Assembly: GCF_029893355.1 (NCBI RefSeq)
Contig: NZ_JARZAI010000001.1
Location: forward strand, 494,520-558,519
From: Kitasatospora sp. MAA4
GTDB taxonomy: Bacteria > Actinomycetota > Actinomycetes > Streptomycetales > Streptomycetaceae
Length of the DNA stretch: 64,000 bases
Direction of reading: 5' to 3'
A model generated the notes under the pieces. That model worked only from the letters and a program-made list of their open reading frames with translations. It ran no database searches and was not told the origin of the DNA. Shown piece after piece: positions 15,738-40,117 of the stretch (positions are counted from its first letter, which is position 1; the number at the start of each line of letters is the position of its first letter). A program made the translations under genes and the position numbers.

Positions 15738-16840
15738 CATCGACCAAGGCGGCTGTCGTCCGGGAGAAGGGCGGGGCGTTCCTGATCGAGGACGTGGACG
15801 TCGCCGATCCGCGCCCCGGCGAGGTGGCGGTCCGACTCGTCGCGAGCGGCATCTGCCACACCGACCTGCTCGCCCGCGACCAGGTCATGCCGCCCGCCGC
15901 GCCCGCCGTCCTCGGCCACGAGGGCAGCGGGGTGGTGACCGCCCTCGGCGCGGGCGTCGACTCGGTCGCCGTCGGCGACCGGGTGGTGCTCGCCCCGATG
16001 AGCTGCGGCCAGTGCCGCAACTGCCGCAGCGGGCACCCGATGCACTGCGCCGCGTTCCTCGCCCTGAACCTGCGCGGCCGCCGCAAGGACGGCAGCACGG
16101 CCTACCGGGACGCCGAGGGCGCCGAACTCAACGGGCACTTCTTCGGCCAGTCCTCGTTCAGCTCCGACGTCGTGGTCCACGAGCGCAGCGTGGTCAGGGT
16201 CGAGGACGTCCTCGGTGACGTGCCGCTGGAACTGCTGGCACCGATGGGCTGCGGACTCCAGACCGGCGCGGGGACCGTCCTGAACGCCCTGCGGCCGGCG
16301 CCCGGCAGCAGCATCGCGGTCTTCGGCGCCGGCACGGTCGGCCTGGCCGCCGTGATGGCCGCCCGGATCGCGGGCTGCGACCGGATCGTCGCGGTCGACC
16401 TGCACGACCACCGGCTGGAGCTGGCCCAGGAGCTCGGGGCGACGCACGTCTGCCGCGCCGACGCACCGTCCCTGGTGGCGGACATCGTCGCCGCGACCGG
16501 CGGCGGGGCCGACTTCGCGGTGGACGGCGTGGGCCTGCCGCGGACCGCCCGGGCCGCCGTCGACGTCCTGAACATCGGCGGCACGGCGGCGGTGGTCGGC
16601 TCCGCCGGGGCCGGGCAGGAGGTGTCCCTGGGACTCTCCCCGCTGTTCGGGCGGACGGTGAAGGGCGTGGTCGAGGGTGACAGCGTCCCGGCGCTGCTCA
16701 TCCCGCAGCTCATCGCGTTCCACCGGGCCGGCCGCTTCCCGTTCGACCGGCTGATCCGGACCTACCCGTTCGAGGAGATCGAGCGGGCGGTGGCCGACAC
16801 GGCCTCCGGGGCCACGGTCAAGCCGGTGCTGGTGCACTGA
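15734..16840 (+). CDS. Zinc-dependent alcohol dehydrogenase (MDR family)
   Basis: This is a 368-residue medium-chain dehydrogenase. Catalytic zinc ligands are suggested by Cys41 (SGICHTD) and His62-Glu63 (LGHEG). The structural zinc lobe has Cys91, 94, 97 and 105 (CGQCRNCRSGHPMHC). The cofactor loop is FGAGTVGLAA, and an acidic residue in VAVDLHD suggests NAD. It resembles class III-like or aryl-alcohol dehydrogenases, which oxidise primary alcohols to aldehydes or the reverse. It is translationally coupled to the preceding SDR and is the last gene before the terminator. Confidence 0.92.
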   Translation: MTSTKAAVVREKGGAFLIEDVDVADPRPGEVAVRLVASGICHTDLLARDQVMPPAAPAVLGHEGSGVVTALGAGVDSVAVGDRVVLAPMSCGQCRNCRSGHPMHCAAFLALNLRGRRKDGSTAYRDAEGAELNGHFFGQSSFSSDVVVHERSVVRVEDVLGDVPLELLAPMGCGLQTGAGTVLNALRPAPGSSIAVFGAGTVGLAAVMAARIAGCDRIVAVDLHDHRLELAQELGATHVCRADAPSLVADIVAATGGGADFAVDGVGLPRTARAAVDVLNIGGTAAVVGSAGAGQEVSLGLSPLFGRTVKGVVEGDSVPALLIPQLIAFHRAGRFPFDRLIRTYPFEEIERAVADTASGATVKPVLVH

Positions 16841-16873
16841 GGTGTACTGACGGAAACACGGTATTAACAAAAG

Positions 16874-16911
16874 GGATGAGGGGTCGCCCCAGGCGGCCCC
16901 TCATCCTTTTT
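16874..16911 (+). terminator. Intrinsic terminator after the alcohol dehydrogenase gene
   Basis: A 10-bp stem (16874-16883 with 16897-16906) has extra inner pairing (CGCC/GGCG) and is followed by TTTTT at 16907-16911. It sits 33 bases after the stop codon. It should isolate the tailoring operon from the PKS promoter just downstream. Confidence 0.85.
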
Positions 16912-16927
16912 GTCATGTACTTCTGTG

Positions 16928-16980
16928 TTGACTTGACTGCGCATTGTGCTTAGGGGATACCTAGGGGCTTTCAGGAGGTC
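16928..16980 (+). promoter_or_regulatory. PKS operon promoter region with TAGGGG-N5-TAGGGG direct repeat
   Basis: TAGGGG at 16951-16956 and again at 16962-16967 are spaced 11 bases start to start, with ATACC between. Two overlapping -35-like TTGACT hexamers lie at 16928-16933 and 16933-16938; the second is 17 bases from GATACC at 16956-16961. The site is about 110-150 bases ahead of the PKS ATG at 17078. The surrounding 100 bases are clearly A+T richer than the rest. The repeat matches the one before the FAD oxidase gene and is a likely activator site. Confidence 0.55.
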
Positions 16981-17077
16981 ACGAGCGTATGCCGATCCGT
17001 TAGGGTCGTAACCAAGGCAAGAAGTAATGAGTGCAAATTCAGATTGCTTTTAATTACTCCGTAGTGAAGGTTGGACG

Positions 17078-31614
<14,537 letters not shown>

Positions 31615-31618
<4 letters not shown>

Positions 31619-31689
31619 CGTCCTCCACCTGCACTGTGCTGACCCTGCTGACTCTGCGACACCCCGAAAGGCTGAACTCGCGTGGCTGA
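31615..31689 (+). CDS. Possible 24-residue bridging ORF between PKS1 and PKS2
   Basis: An ATG overlaps the PKS1 stop (ATGA at 31615-31618), and the frame stays open until TGA 31687-31689, just past the PKS2 GTG start at 31682. Translation through it would carry ribosomes from PKS1 to PKS2. The peptide (starting [16 protein letters not shown]) has no recognisable family, and the frame may be open by chance. Confidence 0.2.
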
Positions 31690-34600
31690 GGAACAGAAAC
31701 TCCGCGACTACCTCAAGCGAGCCATCAACGACGCCCGCGAGGCGCACCGCAAGCTCCGCGAGGTCGAGGAGAAGGAGCACGAGCCGATCGCGATCGTCGG
31801 CATGGGCTGCCGATTCCCCGGCGGCGTGGGCTCGGCGAGCGAGCTGTGGGACCTGGTGGCGGCCGAGACCGACGCCGTCGGGCCCTTCCCCGAGGAGCGC
31901 GGCTGGCCCGCGGACCTCTACGACGCGGACCCCAAGCGCTCCGGCAGGAGCTACACCCGCGAGGGCGGCTTCCTGCACGAGGCGGGACGGTTCGACGCGC
32001 CGTTCTTCGAGATCTCGCCACGTGAGGCGCTCGCCATGGACCCCCAGCAGCGCCTGCTGCTGGAGGTCGCCTGGGAGACCGCCGAGCACGCCGGGATCCG
32101 GCCGACCAGCCTGCGCGGCAGCCGCACCGGCGTCTTCGTCGGCGCCACCGGACAGGACTACGGCCCGCGCATGCAGGACGCGCCGCCGAGCGTGGAGGGC
32201 CTGGTCCTCACCGGCAGCACCTCCAGCATCATGTCCGGCCGGGTCGCGTACCACCTCGGCCTGACCGGCCCCGCCGTCACGCTGGACACCGCGTGCTCGT
32301 CGTCGCTGGTGGCACTCCACCTGGCGGCGCAGGCGCTGCGCTCGGGCGAGTGCGACCTGGCGCTGGCCGGCGGCATCATGATCATGGCGACCCCCGGCAC
32401 CTTCATCGAGTTCAGCCGCCAGCGCGGGCTGTCGGCAGACGGCCGGTGCAAGTCCTTCTCGGCGGACGCTGACGGCACGGGCTGGGGCGAGGGCGTCGGC
32501 ATGCTGCTGGTCGAGCGGCTCTCCGACGCGCAGCGCAACGGGCACCAGGTGCTCGCGGTGGTCCGCGGCACCGCCGTCAACCAGGACGGCGCGTCCAACG
32601 GCCTCACCGCCCCCAACGGCCGGGCCCAGCAGCGCGTCATCCGCGACGCCCTGGCCGCCGCCCGGCTGACCTCGGCCGAGGTCGACGTGGTGGAGGCGCA
32701 CGGGACGGGCACCCGGCTGGGTGACCCGATCGAGGCGGAGGCGCTGCTGGCCACCTACGGCAAGGAGCGCGGCGAGGACGCTCCGCTGTGGCTGGGCTCG
32801 GTGAAGTCGAACATCGGCCACACCCAGCACGCGGCGGGAGTCGCGGGTGTGATCAAGATGGTCGCGGCGATGCGGCACGGGGTCCTGCCTCGGACGCTGC
32901 ACGCCGGTGAGCCGACGCCGATGGTGGACTGGTCGGCGGGTGCGGTCGAGGTGCTGTCGGAGTCGCGGGCGTGGCCGGAGACGGGTCGTCCTCGGCGGGC
33001 GGCGGTGTCGTCGTTCGGCGTGAGCGGGACGAATGCGCATGTGGTGCTGGAGCAGGCGCCGGTGGTCTCGGCGGTTGCTGAAGGTGTTGCTCCGGTGGTG
33101 ACGCCGTGGGTGGTGTCGGGTCGGACTGCGGGTGCGCTTCAGGGGCAGGTTGAGCGGTTGCGGTCTGCGGTTGTGGGGCTGCGGCCGGTTGATGTGGGTT
33201 GGTCGCTGGCGGTGGGGCGTTCGGTGTTCGAGCACCGGGCTGTTCTGCTGGGCGATGAGACGGTGGAGGGTGTCGCCGGTTCTGGTCGGGTGGCGGTGAT
33301 GTTCACCGGTCAGGGCGCTCAGCGCGTGGGCATGGGCAAGGAGTTGTACGAGGCTTTCCCCGCCTTCGCGGCCGCTCTGGACGAGGTGCTCGGTCACCTG
33401 GACCCCTCGTTGCGCGAGGTGATTCTCTCCGGCACGGGTCTGGACGAGACGGGGAACACGCAGCCTGCGCTGTTCGCGCTGGAGGTGGCGCTGTTCCGCC
33501 TGGTGGAGTCGTGGGGTGTGAAGCCCGAGGTGCTGGCGGGTCACTCGATCGGTGAGATCGCTGCCGCGCATGTCGCGGGCGTGCTGTCCCTGGCGGATGC
33601 GTGCACGCTGGTGTCGGCGCGCGGACGCCTGATGCAGGCACTGCCGTCCGGTGGCGCGATGGTCGCGGTCCAGGCTTCGGAGGAGGCGGTCCTTCCGCTG
33701 CTGTCGGACAAGGTCGCCATCGCGGCCGTGAACGGGCCGACGTCCGTTGTGCTGGCGGGTGTTGAGGCTGATGTCCTGGCGGTTGCTGCCGGGCTGGGGG
33801 TGAAGTTCAAGCAGCTGTCGGTGAGTCACGCGTTCCACTCGCCTTTGATGGACCCGATGCTGGCGGACTTCCGCCAGGTCGTCTCCGAACTCACGTTCCA
33901 CGCACCGCAGTTGCCGATCGTCTCGACGGTGACCGGTGAACTCGCCTCCGCGCAGGAGCTCCAGTCGGTGGACTACTGGGTGGAGCACGTGCGCCGTCCG
34001 GTCCGCTTCGCGGACGCGGTGCGCACGATCGAGGCCCGCGGTATCGACTCGCTCCTTGAACTGGGCCCGGACGCCGTGCTGTCCGCGATGGCCGCCGAGG
34101 TCACCGAGCTCCCGGCCGTCCCGGCGCTGCGCAAGGGCCGCCCGGAGGCGCAGCAGCTCGTCACGGCGCTGGCCCGCCTCCACGTGACCGGCACGCCCGT
34201 CGACTGGCAGGCCTACTACGCCAACTCCGGCGCCCAGCACGTCGACCTGCCCACCTACGCGTTCCAGCACGAGAACTACTGGCTGGTCCCGTCCTCCACG
34301 GACGCGGCGGAGTACGTTGCGCCGGCCGTTGAGCGGACCGCGCCGCGCCCCGGCCGTGGGTCGAGCGAACTGATCGACGAACTGGCGGAGTTGAGCGAGG
34401 CAGACCAGGAGAAGCGGCTCCTCGATCTGGTCCGCGAGCAGCTCGCCGGGGTTCTCGGCTACGCCGACCCGCAGAGCGTGGGCGCCACCCAGATCTTCAC
34501 CGAGCTGGGTCTGACCTCGATGACGGCGGTCGACCTGCGCGACGGTCTGAACGCGGCGACCGGTCTGCGTATCCCGGCCACGGTCGGGTTCGACCACCCG

Positions 34601-37600
34601 ACTCCGCAGGCCGTTGCCGCCTACCTCAAGGCGGAGCTGCTCGGTTCGGACGGCGTCCAGCGGACCTTCGCGGCCGGCCGGGCGAGCGACGAGCCGATCG
34701 CGATCGTGGGCATGGCCTGCCGCTATCCGGGAGGCACCGCGTCCCCCGAGGATCTGTGGCGTCTGGTGTCCGAGGGCATCGACGCGGTCGGCCCGCTGCC
34801 CACCGGCCGCGGCTGGGACGAGGACCTGTACGACCCGGACCCCGACCGCTCGGGCAAGAGTTACGCCCGCGAGGGCGGATTCCTCTACAACGCGGACGAG
34901 TTCGACGCACAGTTCTTCGGGATATCGCCGCGTGAGGCCCTGGGGATGGACCCGCAGCAGCGCCTGCTGCTGGAGACTGCCTGGGAGACGTTCGAGCGCG
35001 CGGGCATCGACCCGGAGACGGTTCGCGGCGGCCAGATCGGTGTCTTCGCCGGAGGCAACGGCGCGGACTACGCGACCATGATGACCCGTGCGCCGGAGGG
35101 TGTCGACGGCTACCTGATGACGGGCAACGCGGCCAGCGTGGTCGCCGGCCGCATCTCGTACGCCCTCGGTCTCGAAGGTCCGGCCATGACGGTGGACACG
35201 GCGTGCTCCTCGTCGCTGGTGGCACTCCACCTGGCTGCTCAGGCGCTGCGCTCGGGCGAGTGCGAGATGGCCCTGGTCGGCGGTGTGACGGTGATGTCGA
35301 CGCCCGGCACGTTCATCGAGTTCAGCCGGCAGCGCGGGTTGGCCGCCGACGGACGCTGCAAGGCGTTCTCGGCGGACGCGGACGGCACCGGTTGGGCCGA
35401 GGGTGTGGGCATGCTGCTGGTCGAGCCGCTTTCGCAGGCGCGCAGGAAGGGGCACCAGGTGCTCGCGGTGGTCCGCGGCACGGCGGTGAACCAGGACGGT
35501 GCGTCCAACGGGCTGACCGCGCCGAACGGTCCGTCGCAGCAGCGGGTGATCCGCCAGGCGCTGGCGAACGCTCGGCTGACGCCGGCCGAGGTCGATGTGG
35601 TGGAGGCGCACGGGACGGGTACCCGGCTGGGTGACCCGATCGAGGCGGAGGCGCTGCTGGCGACCTACGGTCAGGATCACACCGCCGAACAGCCGCTCTG
35701 GCTGGGCTCGTTGAAGTCCAACATCGGCCACGCGCAGGCAGCTGCCGGTGTGGGTGGCGTGATCAAGATGGTCGAGGCGATGCGGCACGGTGTCCTGCCG
35801 AAGACGCTGCACGCGGACCAGCCCTCGCCGCTGATCGACTGGTCGGCCGGTGCGGTCGAGCTGCTGACGGAGGCCCGGCCGTGGCCGGAGACCGGGCGGC
35901 CCCGGCGGGCGGCGGTGTCGTCGTTCGGAGCCAGCGGGACGAATGCGCATGTGGTGCTGGAGCAGGCGCCGGTGCTCTCGGCGGTTGCTGAGGGTGTTGC
36001 TCCGGTGGTGACGCCTTGGGTGGTGTCGGGTCGGACTTCGGGTGCGCTTCAGGGGCAGGTTGAGCGGTTGCGGTCTGCGGTTTCGGGGCTGCGGCCGGTT
36101 GATGTGGGTTGGTCGCTGGCGGTGGGGCGTTCGGTGTTCGAGCACCGGGCTGTTCTGGTGGGCGATGAGACGGTGGAGGGTGTCGCGGCCGGTTCTGGTC
36201 GGGTGGGTGTGATGTTCACCGGTCAGGGTGCTCAGCGTGCGGGTATGGGACGGGAGTTGTACGAGGCCTTCCCCGCCTTCGCCGCCGCTCTCAACGAGGT
36301 GCTCGGGCACCTGGACCCGTCGCTGCGCGAGGTGATCCTCTCCGGCGCGGGCCTGGACGAGACCGGGAACACGCAGCCTGCCCTCTTCGCACTGGAGGTG
36401 GCACTCTTCCGCCTGGTGGAGTCGTGGGGCGTCAAGCCCGACGTGCTGGCGGGTCACTCGATCGGTGAGATCGCTGCCGCGCATATCGCCGGTGTCCTGT
36501 CTCTGGTGGATGCGTGCACGCTGGTGTCGGCACGCGGACGCCTGATGCAGGCCCTGCCCGCCGGTGGCGCGATGGTCGCGGTCGCCGCCTCCGAGGAGAC
36601 GGTCCTTCCGCTGCTCTCGGACACGGTCGCCATCGCCGCCGTCAACGGACCAACCTCAGTCGTCCTGGCGGGTGTTGAGGTCGACGTCCTGAAGGCCGCT
36701 GTCGAGCTGGGGGTGAAGTTCAAGCAGCTGTCGGTCAGCCACGCGTTCCACTCACCGCTGATGGACCCGATGCTCGCCGACTTCCGCCAGGTCGTCTCCG
36801 GACTCACCTTCCACGCACCGAAGTTCCCGATCGTCTCCACGGTCACCGGTGAACTCGCCTCCGCGCAGGAGCTCCAGTCCGTCGACTACTGGGTGGAGCA
36901 TGTCCGCCGCCCGGTCCGCTTCGCTGATGCGGTGCGCACCATCGAGGCCCGCGGCATCGACTCGCTCCTCGAACTGGGCCCGGACGCCGTCCTGTCCGCG
37001 ATGGCCGGCGACATCACCGAGCTCCCGGCCGTCCCGGCCCTGCGCAAGGGCCGCCCGGAGGCACACCAGCTGGTCACGGCCCTGGCCCGCCTCCACGTGA
37101 CCGGCACCCCGGTCGACTGGCGCGCCTACTACGCCAACTCCGGCGCCCAGCACGTCGACCTGCCCACCTACGCCTTCCAGCGGGAGTCGTACTGGCTGGT
37201 GCCCGTCCAGGAGAGCGCCGATGTGGTCTCCGCGGGCCTGTCCTCCGCCGGGCACCCGCTGCTCGGTGCGGCCGTCGAACTCGCCAACGGCGAGGGCCTG
37301 GTCCTCACTGGACGGCTCTCCCTCCCCACCCACCCCTGGCTCGCCGACCACGCGGTCGCCGGTGCGGTGCTGCTGCCCGGCACGGCCTTCGTGGAGATGG
37401 CGATCCAGGCCGGTGACCGGGTCGGCTGCGAGACCATCGAGGAACTGACCCTCGCCGCCCCGCTGATCCTGGCCGAGCGCGACGCCGTACAGCTCCAGCT
37501 CACCGTCGGCGCGCCGGACGAGGCGGGTCGCCGCATCCTGGGCGTTCACGCCCGGCCCGCGGGCGAGGACGGCGACGACGAGCCGTGGGTCCAGCACGCC

Positions 37601-40054
37601 TCCGGCGTCCTGGCACCGGCCGCAGCCGCTACCGTCCCCGCTGATCTGCTGGAGTGGCCGCCGGTCGGCGCGACCGAGGTCGATGTCGAGGGCGCGTACG
37701 AGCGGCTCGCCGGCCAGGGGTACGGCTACGGTCCGGCGTTCCAGGGCCTGCGGCGCGCCTGGCGGCTGGACGAGGAGGTGTACGCCGAGGTCGTCCTGCC
37801 CGAGGCGCAGGCCATGGACGCGGGTCTGTTCACCCTGCACCCGGCGCTGCTCGACGCCACCCTGCACGCCGTGATGCTCAAGGCACTGGAGGACGCCTCG
37901 GAACCGGCGCTGCCGTTCTCCTGGGGCGGGGTCACCGTGCATGCCACGGGGGCGGCCGAGTTGCGGGTGCGGTTCACGTCGACCGGGCCCGACACCGTCT
38001 CGCTGGTGATCGCGGACGGCGCCGGCAAGCCGGTCGCCGAGGCCGACTCGCTGCTCTGGCGGACCGTCTCGGTGGACGCGCTCACCAGTGCGCGGACCGC
38101 GTACCACGAGGCGCTCTTCCAGGTGGAGCGGACCAAGGTCGCCACCGGCCCGAGCGGCTCGTCCGCCGCCGACTGGGTTCTGCTCGGCAACGACGAACTC
38201 GGCCTGGCATACGGCCTGTTCGAGGACCTGCCGCGCTACCAGCAGGTGGCCGGGCTGCTCGACGCGGTGGAGCAGGGCGCGCCGCTCCCGGCCGTGGCGC
38301 TGACGGCACTGCCGTCGGGTACCGGCACGGGCAGTGATGTACCGCAGGCCGTACGGGAGTTGACCTACCGGGCGCTGGAGCTGGCGCAGGACTGGCTGGC
38401 CGACGAGCGGTTGGCGGACTCGACGCTTCTGGTCGTCGCGCGCGGCGCGGAGGACGGGGATCTCGCATTGGCCTCCGCCTGGGCGCTGCTGCGTTCGGCG
38501 CAGACCGAGAACCCCGGTCGGATCGTCCTGCTGGACCTGGACACTTCCGGCCCTCCCGGTTCCGAGCCGGGGGCGATGCTGCTCGCCGCCGCAGGCTGCG
38601 GAGAGCCCCAACTCGCCCTGGTCGAGGGCGAGCTGCTCGCACCGCGGCTGACCCGGATGCCGATGGTCGCGACGAACGGCACGGACCGGGCCGACCTGGA
38701 CGGGCCGGTGTCGTTCGACCCCGAGGGCACCGTGCTGGTCACCGGCGCGACCGGTGTGCTCGGCGGGATGCTGGCCCGGCACCTGGTGGTCGAGCACGGC
38801 GTGCGCCACCTGCTGCTGACCAGCCGCCGCGGCCCGGCAGCGGACGGCGCCGCCGAGCTGACCGCCGAACTGGCCTCGCTCGGCGCCGAGGTCAGGGTCG
38901 CCGCGTGCGACGCGGCCGACCGGGACTCCCTGGCGCGGCTGCTCGCCTCGATCCCCTCGGAGCACCCGCTCGGCGCCGTCGTCCACACCGCGGGTGTCGC
39001 CGACGACGGTGTCATCGGCTCACTGACGCCCCAGCGGGTCGACGGGGTCCTGCGTCCCAAGGTGGACGGCGCGTGGAACCTGCACGAGCTGACCCGGGAC
39101 CTACCGCTCACGGCGTTCGTGCTGTTCTCCTCCGCCGCCGCCGTCTTCGGCGCCCCGGGGCAGGGCAACTACGCGGCCGCCAACGCCTTCCTGGACGCAC
39201 TGGCCGAGCACCGCCACCGTGCCGGCCTGCCCGCCACCGCGCTGTCCTGGGGCCTGTGGGCGCAGGCCAGCGGGATCACCGGCCACCTGGGCGAGGCCGA
39301 CCTGCAGCGTATGATCCGCGCCGGTCTGCTGCCGCTCACCGCGGAGGACGGCCTGTCGCTGTTCGGGACCGCCCTCGCCGCGCGACGGCCCTGGGTGCTG
39401 CCGATGCGGCTGGACGTCAAGGCCCTGCGGGCGCAGGGCGAGGCCCTGCCCGCGATCCTGCGCGGTCTGGTGCGGGTCGCACCGCGGCGCGCGGTGGCGG
39501 GCGGAGCAGCGGCAGGGGAGGGCCAGTCGGCGCTCGGCCAGCGGCTCGCCGGCCTGTCGCCGGCCGAACAGGACGCCGTACTGAACGAGTTGGTCTGCAC
39601 GCAGGTCGCCACCGTGCTCGGCTTCGGGGATCTGGAACAGGTCGCGGCGGAGCGGGCGTTCAAGGAACTCGGCTTCGACTCGCTCACCGCCGTGGACCTG
39701 CGCAACCGGCTCAACGCGACGACCGGACTGCGGCTGCCGGCCACCCTGATCTTCGACTACCCGACCCCGCAGGCGCTCGCCGCGCATCTGCGGGAGGAAC
39801 TCGTCGACACCGGGCTCTCCCCGGAGCGGCTGGTCCTGGAGCGGATCGAGGCACTGGAGGCGGCGCTGACCGGCATCGAGCTGGACGACATCGCGCTCGG
39901 TCAGACCCGGCTGCGACTGAAGGCGCTGATGTCCGCGTGGGACGGCAGCGCAGCGGCAGCAGAGAGTACCGACGTGGCCGGGGAGATCGAGTCGGCATCC
40001 GTCGAGGAAATGTATGAATTCGTCGGAAAGGAATTCGGAATCACCTTCGACTAG
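31682..40054 (+). CDS. Type I polyketide synthase PKS2: modules 3-4
   Basis: 2790 residues from GTG 31682, with GAAAGG about 10 bases ahead. The N-terminus ([19 protein letters not shown]) is a coiled-coil docking helix for PKS1. Module 3 is KS (Cys205)-AT (Ser622, HAFH, malonyl)-ACP (Ser946) with no reductive domain, so a ketone stays in the chain. Its ACP has LGLTSM rather than LGFDSL. Module 4 is KS (Cys1175)-AT (Ser1593, HAFH)-DH (His1890, [10 protein letters not shown])-KR (Tyr2497; VADD where the others have VLDD)-ACP (Ser2667), giving a double bond. The C-terminal docking helices end in [18 protein letters not shown]. Confidence 0.96.
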   Translation: MAEEQKLRDYLKRAINDAREAHRKLREVEEKEHEPIAIVGMGCRFPGGVGSASELWDLVAAETDAVGPFPEERGWPADLYDADPKRSGRSYTREGGFLHEAGRFDAPFFEISPREALAMDPQQRLLLEVAWETAEHAGIRPTSLRGSRTGVFVGATGQDYGPRMQDAPPSVEGLVLTGSTSSIMSGRVAYHLGLTGPAVTLDTACSSSLVALHLAAQALRSGECDLALAGGIMIMATPGTFIEFSRQRGLSADGRCKSFSADADGTGWGEGVGMLLVERLSDAQRNGHQVLAVVRGTAVNQDGASNGLTAPNGRAQQRVIRDALAAARLTSAEVDVVEAHGTGTRLGDPIEAEALLATYGKERGEDAPLWLGSVKSNIGHTQHAAGVAGVIKMVAAMRHGVLPRTLHAGEPTPMVDWSAGAVEVLSESRAWPETGRPRRAAVSSFGVSGTNAHVVLEQAPVVSAVAEGVAPVVTPWVVSGRTAGALQGQVERLRSAVVGLRPVDVGWSLAVGRSVFEHRAVLLGDETVEGVAGSGRVAVMFTGQGAQRVGMGKELYEAFPAFAAALDEVLGHLDPSLREVILSGTGLDETGNTQPALFALEVALFRLVESWGVKPEVLAGHSIGEIAAAHVAGVLSLADACTLVSARGRLMQALPSGGAMVAVQASEEAVLPLLSDKVAIAAVNGPTSVVLAGVEADVLAVAAGLGVKFKQLSVSHAFHSPLMDPMLADFRQVVSELTFHAPQLPIVSTVTGELASAQELQSVDYWVEHVRRPVRFADAVRTIEARGIDSLLELGPDAVLSAMAAEVTELPAVPALRKGRPEAQQLVTALARLHVTGTPVDWQAYYANSGAQHVDLPTYAFQHENYWLVPSSTDAAEYVAPAVERTAPRPGRGSSELIDELAELSEADQEKRLLDLVREQLAGVLGYADPQSVGATQIFTELGLTSMTAVDLRDGLNAATGLRIPATVGFDHPTPQAVAAYLKAELLGSDGVQRTFAAGRASDEPIAIVGMACRYPGGTASPEDLWRLVSEGIDAVGPLPTGRGWDEDLYDPDPDRSGKSYAREGGFLYNADEFDAQFFGISPREALGMDPQQRLLLETAWETFERAGIDPETVRGGQIGVFAGGNGADYATMMTRAPEGVDGYLMTGNAASVVAGRISYALGLEGPAMTVDTACSSSLVALHLAAQALRSGECEMALVGGVTVMSTPGTFIEFSRQRGLAADGRCKAFSADADGTGWAEGVGMLLVEPLSQARRKGHQVLAVVRGTAVNQDGASNGLTAPNGPSQQRVIRQALANARLTPAEVDVVEAHGTGTRLGDPIEAEALLATYGQDHTAEQPLWLGSLKSNIGHAQAAAGVGGVIKMVEAMRHGVLPKTLHADQPSPLIDWSAGAVELLTEARPWPETGRPRRAAVSSFGASGTNAHVVLEQAPVLSAVAEGVAPVVTPWVVSGRTSGALQGQVERLRSAVSGLRPVDVGWSLAVGRSVFEHRAVLVGDETVEGVAAGSGRVGVMFTGQGAQRAGMGRELYEAFPAFAAALNEVLGHLDPSLREVILSGAGLDETGNTQPALFALEVALFRLVESWGVKPDVLAGHSIGEIAAAHIAGVLSLVDACTLVSARGRLMQALPAGGAMVAVAASEETVLPLLSDTVAIAAVNGPTSVVLAGVEVDVLKAAVELGVKFKQLSVSHAFHSPLMDPMLADFRQVVSGLTFHAPKFPIVSTVTGELASAQELQSVDYWVEHVRRPVRFADAVRTIEARGIDSLLELGPDAVLSAMAGDITELPAVPALRKGRPEAHQLVTALARLHVTGTPVDWRAYYANSGAQHVDLPTYAFQRESYWLVPVQESADVVSAGLSSAGHPLLGAAVELANGEGLVLTGRLSLPTHPWLADHAVAGAVLLPGTAFVEMAIQAGDRVGCETIEELTLAAPLILAERDAVQLQLTVGAPDEAGRRILGVHARPAGEDGDDEPWVQHASGVLAPAAAATVPADLLEWPPVGATEVDVEGAYERLAGQGYGYGPAFQGLRRAWRLDEEVYAEVVLPEAQAMDAGLFTLHPALLDATLHAVMLKALEDASEPALPFSWGGVTVHATGAAELRVRFTSTGPDTVSLVIADGAGKPVAEADSLLWRTVSVDALTSARTAYHEALFQVERTKVATGPSGSSAADWVLLGNDELGLAYGLFEDLPRYQQVAGLLDAVEQGAPLPAVALTALPSGTGTGSDVPQAVRELTYRALELAQDWLADERLADSTLLVVARGAEDGDLALASAWALLRSAQTENPGRIVLLDLDTSGPPGSEPGAMLLAAAGCGEPQLALVEGELLAPRLTRMPMVATNGTDRADLDGPVSFDPEGTVLVTGATGVLGGMLARHLVVEHGVRHLLLTSRRGPAADGAAELTAELASLGAEVRVAACDAADRDSLARLLASIPSEHPLGAVVHTAGVADDGVIGSLTPQRVDGVLRPKVDGAWNLHELTRDLPLTAFVLFSSAAAVFGAPGQGNYAAANAFLDALAEHRHRAGLPATALSWGLWAQASGITGHLGEADLQRMIRAGLLPLTAEDGLSLFGTALAARRPWVLPMRLDVKALRAQGEALPAILRGLVRVAPRRAVAGGAAAGEGQSALGQRLAGLSPAEQDAVLNELVCTQVATVLGFGDLEQVAAERAFKELGFDSLTAVDLRNRLNATTGLRLPATLIFDYPTPQALAAHLREELVDTGLSPERLVLERIEALEAALTGIELDDIALGQTRLRLKALMSAWDGSAAAAESTDVAGEIESASVEEMYEFVGKEFGITFD
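33021..34284 (+). repeat. Malonyl-AT cassette copy 3 (module 3)
   Basis: It is nearly identical to copies 1 and 2. The HAFH motif is at 33827-33838. The end of the cassette joins directly to an ACP without KR, and the T-rich linker is at about 33065-33250. Confidence 0.85.
35931..37197 (+). repeat. Malonyl-AT cassette copy 4 (module 4)
   Basis: Same cassette; the HAFH motif is at 36740-36751. The AT half is more drifted to GC-ending codons than copies 1-3, while the linker (35985-36190) keeps the T-rich codons. Confidence 0.85.
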
Positions 40055-40117
40055 CGGTAGCAGCAGGGTGAAGAAAAATTCTGGACCTGTCGAAAAAGAA
40101 TGGGTGGGAAAGTAGCA

